Origin: Plasmopara viticola
Lineage: Eukaryota > Oomycota > Peronosporomycetes > Peronosporales > Peronosporaceae
Direction of reading: 5' to 3'
NCBI GenBank assembly: GCA_001695595.3
Contig: MBPM02000275.1
Location: 1 to 39,244, forward strand
Length of the DNA: 39,244 nucleotides
The stretch's first letter is position 1. Every line of letters starts with the position of its first letter. Of the stretch, positions 23,755 through 34,643 are shown piece by piece. A model generated the notes under the pieces. It was given only the letters and a program-made list of their open reading frames with translations, was not told the origin of the DNA and made no database searches. Position numbers and translations under genes: made by a program.

Positions 23755-25851
23755 GTGGCCGCACAACGTCTCAGCGCTCCAACACAATGATTATACACTT
23801 CGTTGGGGCTCTATTGCACCTGTGCATGCCTAGAGGAATAGAAAAGACGTATCTGTGGCCGCACAACGTCTCAGCGATCCAACAGAATGATTATACACTT
23901 CGTTGGGGCTCTATTGCACCTGTGCATGCCTAGAGCGATAAAAAGGACGTTTTTTTGCCGCACAACGTCTTAGCGCTCCAACAGAATGATTATACACTTC
24001 GTTGGGGCTCTATTTCATCTGTGCATGTATAGAGCGATAGAAAGGACGTATCTGTGCCGCACAACGTCTTAATGCTCCAGTAGAATGATTATACACTTTG
24101 TTCAGGCTGGACTGCATGTATCCATTTCTAGCGCGATAAAAAGGACGTATCTGTGGCCGCATAACGTCTCAGCGCTTCAACAGAATGATTAAACACTTCG
24201 TTGGGCTCCATTGCATCCGTGCATGTCTATAGCGATAGAAAGGACGTATCTTTGGCCACACAACGTCTTAAAGCTCCAGCAAAATGATTATACACTTTGT
24301 TCAGGCTGGATTGCATGTATGCATTTCTAGCGCGATAGAAAGGACGTATCTGTGGCCGCACAACGTCTCAGCGCTCCAACAGAATGATTATACACTTCGT
24401 TGGGGCTCAATACCATCTGTGCATGTCTAGAGCGATAAAAAGGACGTAGTTTAGGCCGCACAACGTCTTAATGCTCCAGTAGAATGATTATACACTTTGT
24501 TCAGGCTGGATTGCATGTATGCATTTCTAGCGCGATAGAAAGGATGTATCTGTGGCCGCACAACGTCTCAGCGCTCCAACAGAATGATTAAACACTTCGT
24601 TGGGGCTCCATTGCATCCGTGCATGTCTATAGCGATAAAAAGGACGTATCTGTGGCTGCACAACGACTCAGCGCTCCAACAGAATGGATATACACCTCGT
24701 TGGGGCTCCATTGCATCTGTGCATGCATAGAGGAATAGAAAAGACGTATATGTGGCCGCACAACGTCTCAGCGCTCCGACACAATGATTATACACTTCGT
24801 TGAGGCTCAATTCCATCTGTGCATGCCTAGAGCGATAAAAAGGACGTATCTTTGGCCGCACAACGTCTCAGCGCTCCAACAGAATGATTAAACACTTCGT
24901 TGGGGCTCTATTGCATCTGTGCATGTCTAGAGCGATAAACAGGACGTATCTGTGGCCGCACAACGTCTTAATGCTCCAGCAGAATGATCATACACTTTGT
25001 TCAGGCTAGATTGCATGTATGCATTTCTAGCGCGATAGAAAGGACGTGTCCGTGGCCGCACAACGTCTCAGCGCTCCAACAGAATGAATATACACCTCGT
25101 TGGGGCTCCATTGCATCTGTGCATGTCTAGAGCGAAAGAAAGGACGTATCTTTGGTCGCATAACGTCTTAGCGCTCCAACAGAATGAATATACACTTCGT
25201 TGGGGCTCAATTCCATCTGTGCATGCCTAGAGCGATAAAAAGGACGTATCTTTGGCCGCACAACGTCGTAGCGCTCCAATTGAATGATTAAACACCTCGT
25301 TGGGGCTCCATTGCATCTGTGCATGCCTAGAGGAATAGAAAAGACGTATATGTGTCCGCACAACGTCTCAGCGCTCCGACAGAATGATTATACACTTCGT
25401 TGAGGCTCAATTCCATCTGTGCATGCCTAGAGCGAAAAAAAGGACGTATCTTTGGCCGCACAACGTCTCAGCGCTCCAACAGAATGATTAAACACTTCGT
25501 TGGGGCTCTATTGCATCTGTGCATGTCTAGAGCGATAAAAAGGACGTATCTGTGGCCGCACAACGTCTTAATGCTCCAGCAGAATGATCATACACTTTGT
25601 TCAGGCTAGATTGCATGTATGCATTTCTAGCGCGATAGAAAGGACGTATCTGTGGCCGCACAACGTCTCAGCGCTCCAACAGAATGATTAAACACTTCGT
25701 TGGGGCTCTATTGCATCTGTGCATGTCTAGAGCGATAGAAAAGACGTATCTGTGGCTGCACAACGTCTTAATGCTCCAGCAGAATGATTATACACTTTGT
25801 TCAGGCTGGATTGCATGTATGCATGTCTATAGCGATAGAAAGGACGTATCT
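23755..25851. repeat. 21-monomer higher-order unit (2,097 bp), copy 1
   Basis: Made of a second copy of the 10-monomer unit (23,755-24,751) followed by 11 further monomers. It repeats directly at 25,852-27,738. The second half carries CGTTGAGGCTC, GATAAACAGG, GATCATACAC, GACGTGTCCGTGG, GAGCGAAAGAAAGG with TTTGGTCGCATAACG, and CTCCAATTGAATG. The last two monomers (25,646-25,851) match the 13.2 and 17.9 kb blocks rather than copy 2. Confidence 0.9.
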
Positions 25852-27738
25852 GTGGCCGCACAACGTCTCAGCGCTCCAACACAATGATTATACACTTCGT
25901 TGGGGCTCTATTGCACCTGTGCATGCCTAGAGGAATAGAAAAGACGTATCTGTGGCCGCACAACGTCTCAGCGATCCAACAGAATGATTATACACTTCGT
26001 TGGGGCTCTATTGCACCTGTGCATGCCTAGAGCGATAAAAAGGACGTTTTTTTGCCGCACAACGTCTTAGCGCTCCAACAGAATGATTATACACTTCGTT
26101 GGGGCTCTATTTCATCTGTGCATGTATAGAGCGATAGAAAGGACGTATCTGTGGCCGCACAACGTCTTAATGCTCCAGTAGAATGATTATACACTTTGTT
26201 CAGGCTGGACTGCATGTATCCATTCTAGCGCGATAAAAAGGACGTATCTGTGGCCGCATAACGTCTCAGCGCTTCAACAGAATGATTAAACACTTCGTTG
26301 GGGCTCCATTGCATCCGTGCATGTCTATAGCGATAGAAAGGACGTATCTTTGGCCACACAACGTCTTAAAGCTCCAGCAAAATGATTATACACTTTGTTC
26401 AGGCTGGATTGCATGTATGCATTTCTAGCGCGATAGAAAGGACGTATCTGTGGCCGCACAACGTCTCAGCGCTCCAACAGAATGATTATACACTTCGTTG
26501 GGGCTCATACCATCTGTGCATGTCTAGAGCGATAAAAGGACGTAGTTTAGGCCGCACAACGTCTTAATGCTCCAGTAGAATGATTATACACTTTGATCAG
26601 GCTGGATTGCATGTATGCATTTCTAGCGCGATAGAAAGGATGTATCTGTGGCCGCACAACGTCTCAGCGCTCCAACAGAATGATTAAACACTTCGTTGGG
26701 GCTCCATTGCATCCGTGCATGTCTATAGCGATAAAAAGGACGTATCTGTGGCTGCACAACGACTCAGCGCTCCAACAGAATGGATATACACCTCGTTGGG
26801 GCTCCATTGCATCTGTGCATGCATAGAGGAATAGAAAAGACGTATATGTGGCCGCACAACGTCTCAGCGCTCCGACACAATGATTATACACTTCGTTGAG
26901 GCTCAATTCCATCTGTGCATGTCTAGAGCGATAAAAAGGACGTATCTTTGGCCGCACAACGTCTCAGCGCTCCAACAGAATGATTAAACACTTCGTTGGG
27001 GCTCTATTGCATCTGTGCATGTCTAGAGCGATAAACAGGACGTATCTGTGGCCGCACAACGTCTTAATGCTCCAGCAGAATGATCATACACTTTGTTCAG
27101 GCTAGATTGCATGTATGCATTTCTAGCGCGATAGAAAGGACGTGTCGTGGCCGCACAACGTCTCAGCGCTCCAACAGAATGAATATACACCTCGTTGGGG
27201 CTCCATTGCATCTGTGCATGTCTAGAGCGAAAGAAAGGACGTATCTTTGGTCGCATAACGTCTTAGCGCTCCAACAGAATGAATATACACTTCGTTGGGG
27301 CTCAATTCCATCTGTGCATGCCTAGAGCGATAAAAAGGACGTATCTTTGGCCGCACAACGTCGTAGCGCTCCAATTGAATGATTAAACACCTCGTTGGGG
27401 CTCCATTGCATCTGTGCATGCCTAGAGGAATAGAAAAGACGTATGTGTCCGCACAACGTCTCAGCGCTCCGACAGAATGATTATACACTTCGTTGAGGCT
27501 CAATTCCATCTGTGCATGCCTAGAGCGAAAAAGGACGTATCTTTGGCCGCACAACGTCTCAGCGCTCCAACAGAATGATTAAACACTTCGTTGGGGCTCT
27601 ATTGCATCTGTGCATGTCTAGAGCGATAAAAAGGACGTATCTGTGGCCGCACAACGTCTTAATGCTCCAGCAGAATGATCATACACTTTGTTCAGGCTAG
27701 ATTGCATGTATGCATTTCTAGCGCGATAGAAAGGACGT
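25852..27738. repeat. 21-monomer higher-order unit, copy 2 (incomplete)
   Basis: Direct copy of 23,755-25,646. Small private changes are CATTCTAGCG (near 26,222), GGCTCATACCATC (near 26,503), TTTGATCAGG (near 26,594), GTGTCGTGG (near 27,143) and GACGTATGTGTCC (near 27,439). The end matches 30,495-31,647 at an offset of about 3,700. Confidence 0.88.
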
Positions 27739-27947
27739 GTCCGTGGCCGCACAACGTCTCAGCGCTCCAACAGAATGATTAAGCACTTCGTTGGGGCTCA
27801 ATTGCATCTGTGCATGTCTAGAGCAAAAGAAAGGACGTATCTTTGGTCGCATAACGTCTTAGCGCTCCAACAGAATGATTATACACTTCGTTGGGGCTCA
27901 ATTCCATCTGTGCATGCCTAGAGCGATAAAAAGGACGTATCTTTGGC
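26800..27947. repeat. 11-monomer block shared with 30.5-31.6 kb, copy 1
   Basis: Aligns with 30,495-31,647 at offsets of 3,695-3,700 bp. Shared markers are CGTTGAGGCTC, GATAAACAGG, GATCATACAC, TTTGGTCGCATAACG, CTCCAATTGAATG and GATTAAGCACTTCG (27,776 and 31,476). Confidence 0.84.
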
Positions 27948-28406
27948 CGCACAACGTCGTAGCGCTCCAACCGAATGATTATACACTTCGTTGAGCTCTA
28001 TTACATCTGTGCATAACTAGAGCTATAAAAAGGACGTATCTTTGGCCGCACAACGTCTTAGCGCTTCAACAGAATGATTATACACTTCGTTGGGGCTCTA
28101 TTGCATCTGTGCATGCCTAAGGCGATAAAAAGGACGTATCTTTGGCCACACAACGTCGTAGCGCTCCAACAGAATGATTATACACTTCGTTGGGGCTCTA
28201 TTGCATCTGTGGATGCCTAGAGCGATAGAAAGGATGTATCTTTGGCAGCACAACGTCTTAATGCTCCAGCAGAATGATTATACACTTTGTTCAGGCTGGA
28301 TTGCATGTATGCATTTCTAGCCGCGATAGAAAGGACGTATCTGTGGCCGCACAACGTCTCAGCGCTCCAACAGAATGACTATACACTTCGTTGGGGCTCA
28401 ATTCCA
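27948..28406. repeat. Linker satellite with one-off variants
   Basis: Four to five type A monomers and one B. Unusual forms are CCGAATGATT, TTGAGCTCTATTACATC, GCATAACTAGAGCTATAAAAAGG and CCTAAGGCGATAAAAAGG near 28,000-28,125, and TTCTAGCCGCG (one inserted C) near 28,316. No gene is visible. Confidence 0.8.
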
Positions 28407-28998
28407 TCTGTGCATGTCTAGAGCGATAAAAAGGACGTATCTTTGGCCGCACAACGTCTTAATGCTCCAGTAGAATGATTATACACTTTGTTCAGGCTGG
28501 ACTGCATGTATCCATTTCTAGCGCGATAAAAAGTACGTATCTGTGGCCGCACAACGTCTCAGCGCTTGAACAGAATGATTAAACACTTCGTTGGGGCTCC
28601 ATTGCATCCGTGCATGTCTATAGCGATAGAAAGGACGTATCTTTGGCCACACAACGTCTTAAAGCTCCAGCAAAATGATTATACACTTTGTTCAGGCTGG
28701 ATTGCATGTATGCATTTCTAGCGCGATAGAAAGGACGTATCTGTGGCCGCACAACGTCTCAGCGCTCCAACAGAATGATTATACACTTCGTTGGGGCTCA
28801 ATACCATCTGTGCATGTCTAGAGCGATAAAAAGGACGTAGGTTTGGCCGCACAACGTCTTAATGCTCCAGTAGAATGATTATAAACTTTGTTCAGGCTGG
28901 ATTGCATGTATGCATGTCTAGCGCGATAGAAAGGACGTATCTGTGGCCGCACAACGTCTCAGCGCTCCAACAGAATGATTAAACACTTCGTTGGGGCT
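28407..28998. repeat. 12-monomer offset pair, copy 1
   Basis: Matches 29,607-30,197 at an offset of 1,200 bp. It carries the same variant series as the 10-monomer unit (GGACTGCATGTATCC, GCAAAATG, CTCAATACC), so it is a further partial copy of that family. Private changes are GATAAAAAGTACG and GCTTGAACAG. Confidence 0.85.
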
Positions 28999-29464
28999 CT
29001 ATTGCATCTGTGCATATCTAGAGCGATAGAAAGGACGTATCTGTGGCCGCACAACATCTCAGCGCTCCAACAGAATGATTATACACTTCGTTGGGGCTCA
29101 ATTCCATCTGTGCATGCCTAGAGCGATAAAAAGGACGTATCTTTTGCCGCACAACGTCGTAGCGCCCCAACCGAATGATTATACACTTCGTTGGGGCTCT
29201 ATTGCATCTGTGCATATCTAGAGCGATAAAAAGGACGTATCTTTGGCCGCACAACGTCTTAGCGCTCCGACAGAATGATTATACACTTCGTTGGGGCTCA
29301 ATTCCATCTGTGCATGCCTAGAGCGATAAAAAAGACGTATGTTTGGCCGCACAACGTCGTAGCGCTCCAACCGAATGATTATACACTTCGTTGGGGCTCT
29401 ATTGCATCTGTGCATGCCTAGAGCGATAAAAAGGACGTATCTTTGGCCGCACAACGTCGTAGCG
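28871..29464. repeat. 6-monomer block shared with 31.7-32.3 kb, copy 1
   Basis: Matches 31,671-32,263 at an offset of about 2,799 bp. Markers are GATTATAAACTTTG (28,878 and 31,678), CTTTTGCCGCAC, CCGAATGATT, GCATATCTAGAGCG and GATAAAAAAGACG. Confidence 0.85.
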
Positions 29465-29606
29465 TTCCAACAGAATGATTAAACACTTCGTTGGGGCTCC
29501 ATTGCATCTGTGCATGTCTATAACGATAGAAAGGACGTATCTGTGGCTGCACAACGTCTTAGCGCTTCAACAGAATGAACATACACTTCGTTGGGGCTCT
29601 ATTGCA

Positions 29607-30197
29607 TCTGTGCATGTCTAGAGCGATAAAAAGGACGTATCTTTGGCCGCACAACGTCTTAATGCTCCAGTAGAATGATTATACACTTTGTTCAGGCTGG
29701 ACTGCATGTATCCATTTCTAGCGCGATAAAAAGGACGTATCTGTGGCCGCACAACGTCTCAGCGCTTCAACAGAATGATTAAACACTTCGTTGGGGCTCC
29801 ATTGCATCCGTGCATGTCTATAGCGATAGAAAGGACGTATCTTTGGCCACACAACGTCTTAAAGCTCCAGCAAAATGATTATACACTTTGTTCAGGCTGG
29901 ATTGCATGTATGCATTTCTAGCGCGATAGAAAGGACGTATCTGTGGCCGCACAACGTCTCAGCGCTCCAACAGAATGATTATACACTTCGTTGGGGCTCA
30001 ATACCATCTGTGCATGTCTAGAGCGATAAAAAGGACGTAGTTTAGCCGCACAACGTCTTAATGCTCCAGTAGAATGATTATACACTTTGTTCAGGCTGGA
30101 TTGCATGTATGCATTTCTAGCGCGATAGAAAGGATGTATCTGTGGCCGCACAACGTCTCAGCGCTCCAACAGAATGATTAAACACTTCGTTGGGGCT
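29607..30197. repeat. 12-monomer offset pair, copy 2
   Basis: Second copy of 28,407-28,998. It retains GACGTAGTTTAGCCGCAC and GATGTATCTG, which copy 1 lacks, and so is closer here to the 23-26 kb units. This points to patchwork exchange rather than simple duplication. Confidence 0.84.
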
Positions 30198-30494
30198 CCA
30201 TTGCATCCGTGGATGTCTAGAGCGATAAAAAGGACGTATCTGTGGCTGCACAACGACTCAGCGCTCCAACAGAATGGATATACACCTCGTTGGGGCTCCA
30301 TTGCATCTGTGCATGCATAGAGGAATAGAAAAGACGTATATGTGGCCGCACAACGTCTCAGCGCTCCGACGGAATAATTATACACTTCGTTGGGGCTCAA
30401 TTCCATCTGTGCATGCCTAGAGCGATAAAAAGGACGTATCTTCGGCCGCACAATGTCGTAGCGCTCCAATTGAATGATTAAACACCTCGTTGGG

Positions 30495-31647
30495 GCTCCA
30501 TTGCATCTGTGCATGCCTAGAGGAATAGAAAAGACGTATATGTGGCCGCACAACGTCTCAGCGCTCCGACAGAATGATTATACACTTCGTTGAGGCTCAA
30601 TTCCATCTGTGCATGCCTAGAGCGATAAAAAGGACGTATCTTTGGCCGCACAACGTCTCAGCGCTCCAACAGAATGATTAAACACTTCGTTGGGGCTCTA
30701 TTGCATCTGTGCATGTCTAGAGCGATAAACAGGACGTATCTGTGGCCGCACAACGTCTTAATGCTCCAGCAGAATGATCATACACTTTGTTCAGGCTAGA
30801 TTGCATGTATGCATTTCTAGCGCGAATAGAAAGGACGTGTCCGTGGCCGCACAACGTCTCAGCGCTCCAACAGAATGAATATACACCTCGTTGGGGCTCC
30901 ATTGCATCTGTGCATGTCTAGAGCGAAAGAAAGGACGTATCTTTGGTCGCATAACGTCTTAGCGCTCCAACAGAATGATTAAACACTTCGTTGGGGCTCA
31001 ATTCCATCTGTGCATGCCTAGAGCGATAAAAAGGACGTATCTTTGGCCGCACAACGTCGTAGCGCTCCAATTGAATGATTAAACACCTCGTTGGGGCTCC
31101 ATTGCATCTGTGCATGCCTAGAGGAATAGAAAAGACGTATATGTGGCCGCACAACGTCTCAGCGCTCCGACAGAATGATTATACACTTCGTTGAGGCTCA
31201 ATTCCATCTTTGCATGCCTAGAGCGAAAAAAAGGACGTAGTTTTGGCCGCACAACGTCTCAGCGCTCCAACAGAATGATTAAACACTTCGTTGGGGCTCA
31301 ATACCATCTGTGCATGTCTAGAGCGATAAAAAGGACGTATCTTTGGCCGCACAACGTCTTAATGCTCCAGCAGAATGATCATACACTTTGTTCAGGCTGG
31401 ATTGCATGTATGCATTTCTAGCGCGATAGAAAGGACGTGTCCGTGGCCGCACAACGTCTCAGCGCTCCAACAGAATGATTAAGCACTTCGTTGGGGCTCA
31501 ATTGCATCTGTGCATGTCTAGAGCGAAAGAAAGGACGTATCTTTGGTCGCATAACGTCTTAGCGCTCCAACAGAATGATTATACACTTCGTTGGGGCTCA
31601 ATTCCATCTGTGCATGCCTAGAGCGATAAAAAGGACGTATCTTTGGC
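30495..31647. repeat. 11-monomer block shared with 26.8-27.9 kb, copy 2
   Basis: Second copy. Differences include an extra base in GCGCGAATAGAAAGG (near 30,822), which shifts the offset by one, and GATTAAACACTTCG for AATATACACTTCG near 30,977. The segment 30,198-30,494 upstream is related to 26.7-26.85 kb and to 25.2-25.35 kb and is not unique DNA. Confidence 0.84.
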
Positions 31648-31670
31648 CACACAACGTCTTAAAGCTCCAG

Positions 31671-32263
31671 CAAAATGATTATAAACTTTGTTCAGGCTGG
31701 ATTGCATGTATGCATGTCTAGCGCGATAGAAAGGACGTATCTGTGGCCGCACAACGTCTCAGCGCTCCAACAGAATGATTATACACTTCGTTGGGGCTCT
31801 ATTGCATCTGTGCATGTCTAGAGCGATAGAAAGGACGTATCTGTGGCCGCCAACGTCTCAGCGCTCCAACAGAATGATTATACACTTCGTTGGGGCTCAA
31901 TTCCATCTGTGCATGCCTAGAGCGATAAAAAGGACGTATCTTTTGCCGCACAACGTCGTAGCGCTCCAACCGAATGATTATACACTTCGTTGGGGCTCTA
32001 TTGCATCTGTGCATATCTAGAGCGATAAAAAGGACGTATCTTTGGCCGCACAACGTCTTAGCGCTCCGACAGAATGATTATACACTTCGTTGGGGCTCAA
32101 TTCCATCTGTGCATGCCTAGAGCGATAAAAAAGACGTATCTTTGGCCGCACAACGTCGTAGCGCTCCAACCGAATGATTATACACTTCGTTGGGGCTCTA
32201 TTGCATCTGTGCATGCCTAGAGCGATAAAAAGGACGTATCTTTGGCCGCACAACGTCGTAGCG
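31671..32263. repeat. 6-monomer block shared with 28.9-29.5 kb, copy 2
   Basis: Second copy of 28,871-29,464. One monomer lacks CA in GGCCGCCAACGTC (near 31,847). After 32,263 the last monomer type (CCGAATGATT with GCATATCTAG) is repeated once more before the diverged island. Confidence 0.85.
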
Positions 32264-32449
32264 CTCCAACCGAATGATTATACACTTCGTTGGGGCTCTA
32301 TTGCAACTGTGCATATCTAGAGCGATAAAAAGGACGTATCTTTGGCCGCACAACGTCTTAGCGCTCCAACAGAATGATTATACACTTCGTTGGGGCTCTA
32401 TTGCATCTGTGCATGCCTAAAGCGATAGAAAAGACGTATCTGTGGCCGC

Positions 32450-32954
32450 ACAACGTCTCAGCGCTCCAACAGAATGATTATACACTTCGTTGGGGCTCTA
32501 TTGCATTCGTGAATGTCCAGACCGATAGAAATGTCGTATCTGTGGCCGTACAACGTCTCAGCGCTCCGAAGGAATGACTATACACTCTTCGTTGTGGCTC
32601 TATTGCATCTGTGAATGTCTAGAGCGACAAAAAGAACGTATCTGTGGCCGCACAACGTCTTAGCACTCCGACAGAATGATTAAACACTTCGTTGGGGCTC
32701 TATTGCATCTGTGCAAGTCTAGATGAATCGAAAGAACGTATCTGTGGCCGTACAATGTCTTAGTGCTCCAACATAATGATTATACACTTTGTTCGGGATA
32801 AATTCCATCTGTGCATTCCTAGAGCGACAAAAAGGACGTACCTTTGGCCGTACAAATTTTCAGCGCTCCAACAGAATGGTTGTACACTTCGTTGGGTCTC
32901 CTTTGCATCTGTGCATGCTTCAAGCGATAAAAAGAACGTATCTTTGGCCGTACA
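32450..32954. repeat. Island of strongly diverged monomers
   Basis: About five to six consecutive monomers each differ from both A and B at many positions. Examples are GCATTCGTGAATGTCCAGACC (about 32,505), AATGTCGTATC, CTCCGAAGGAATGACTATACACTC (two extra bases), GTGCAAGTCTAGATGAATCG, TACAATGTCTTAGTGC, CATAATG, TTGTTCGGGATAAATTCC, TACAAATTTTCAGCG, AATGGTTGTACAC and CATGCTTCAAGCG. None recurs as a set elsewhere in the window. The 100-bp period is kept, so this is unhomogenised satellite rather than an insertion. Confidence 0.85.
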
Positions 32955-33880
32955 ACGTTTCAGCGCTCCAACAGAATGATTAAACAATTCGTTGGGGCTC
33001 CATTGCATCTGTACATGTCTATAACGATAGAAAGGACGTATCTGTGGCTGCACAACGTCTCAGCGCTCCAACAGAATGATCATACACTCCGTTGTGGCTC
33101 TATTGCATCTATGCATGTCTAGAGCGATAGAAAGGACGTATCTTTGGCAGCACAACGTCTTAATGCTCCAGCAGAATGATTATACACTTTGTTCAGGCTG
33201 GATTGCATATATGCATGTCTAGCGCGATAGAAAGGACGTATCTGTGGCCGCACAACGTCTCAGCGCTCCAACAGAATGATTAAACAATTCGTTGGGGCTC
33301 GATTGCATCTGTACATGTCTATAACGATAGAAAGGACGTATCTGTGGCTGCACAACGTCTCAGCGCTCCAACAGAATGAATATACACCTCGTTGGGGCTC
33401 TATTGCATCTGTGCATGCCTAGAGCGATAGAAAGGACGTATCTTTGGCAGTACAACGTCTTAATGCTCCAGCAGAATGATTATACACTTTGTTCAGGCTG
33501 GAATGCATGTATTCATGTCTAGCGCGATAGAAAGGACGTATCTGTGGCCGCACAACGTCTCAGCCCTCCAACAGAATGATTAAACACTTCGTTGGGGCTC
33601 CATTGCATCCGTGCATGTCTATAACGATAGAAAGGACGTATCTGTGGCCGCACAACGTCTCAGCGCTCCAACAGAATGAAAATACACCTCGTTGGGGCTC
33701 CATTGCATCTGTGCATGCCTAGAGCGATAGAAAGGACGTATCTTTGGCCGGCACAACGTCTTAATGCTCCAGCAGAATGATTATACACTTTGTTCAGGCT
33801 GGATTGCATGTATGCATTTCTAGCGCGATAGAAAGGACGTATCTGTGGCCGCACAACGTCTCAGCGCTCCAACAGAATGA
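32955..33880. repeat. 300-bp trimer higher-order repeat, about three copies
   Basis: Trimers begin near 33,121, 33,421 and 33,721, each with AGAGCGATAGAAAGG, ACGTATCTTTGGC and then a B monomer. The third monomer of the unit has AACAATTCG (32,993 and 33,293), GTACATGTC and CTATAACGATAG, and is followed by AATGAATATACACC. The match extends upstream to about 32,955. This is the shortest regular higher-order unit in the window. Confidence 0.85.
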
Positions 33881-34259
33881 TTATACACTTCGTTGGGGCT
33901 CTATTCCATCTGTGCATGTCTAGAGCGATAAAAAGGTCGTATCTTTGGCCGCACAACGTCTTAATGCTCCAGTAGAATGATTATACACTTTGTTCAGGCT
34001 TGATTGCATGTATGCATTTCTAGCGCGATAGAAAGGACGTATCTGTGGCCGCACAACGTCTTACCGCTCCAACAGAATGATTATACACTTCGTTGGCGCT
34101 TTATTTCATCTGTGCATGCCTAGAGCGATAAAAAAGACGTATCTGTGGCCGCACAACGTCTGAGCGATCCAACAGAATGATTATACACTTCGTTGGGGCT
34201 CTATTGCACCTGTGCATGCCTGGAGCGATAAAAAAGGACGTATTTTTGCCGCACAACGT
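33860..34259. repeat. 4-monomer block shared with 21.2-21.6 kb
   Basis: Distant copy of 21,181-21,579. It shares GGTCGTATC, CTTACCGCTCC (34,060), TTCGTTGGCGCTTTATTTC and GATAAAAAAGACG. Private changes are CAGGCTTGATTGC, CTGAGCGATCC and CCTGGAGCG. Confidence 0.8.
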
Positions 34260-34643
34260 CTCAGCGCTCCAACAGACTGATTAAACAGTTCGTTGGGGCT
34301 CTATTGCATCTGTGCATGTCTAGAGCGAAAGAAAGGACGTATCTTTGGTCGCATAACGTCTTAGCGCTCCAACAGAATGATTATACACTTCGTTGGGGCT
34401 CAATTCCATCTGTGCATGCCTAGAGCGATAAAAAGGACGTATTTTTGCCGCACAACGTGTTAGTGCTCCAACAGAATGATTATACACTTCGTTGGGGGTC
34501 CATTTCATCTGTGCATGTATAGAGCGATAGAAAGGACATATCTGTGGCCGCACACGTCTTAATGCTCCAGCAGAATGATTATACACTTGTTCAGGCTGGA
34601 TTGCATGTATGCATTTTCTAGCGCGATAAAAGGACGTATCTTG

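Noticed and set aside
30158..30553. 131-codon open reading frame on the minus strand, the longest in the window
   Set aside because: It is four monomers of the satellite read in rotating frames, its repeats are the translated 100-bp unit, and homologous positions in other copies have stops. There is no promoter, start context or domain.
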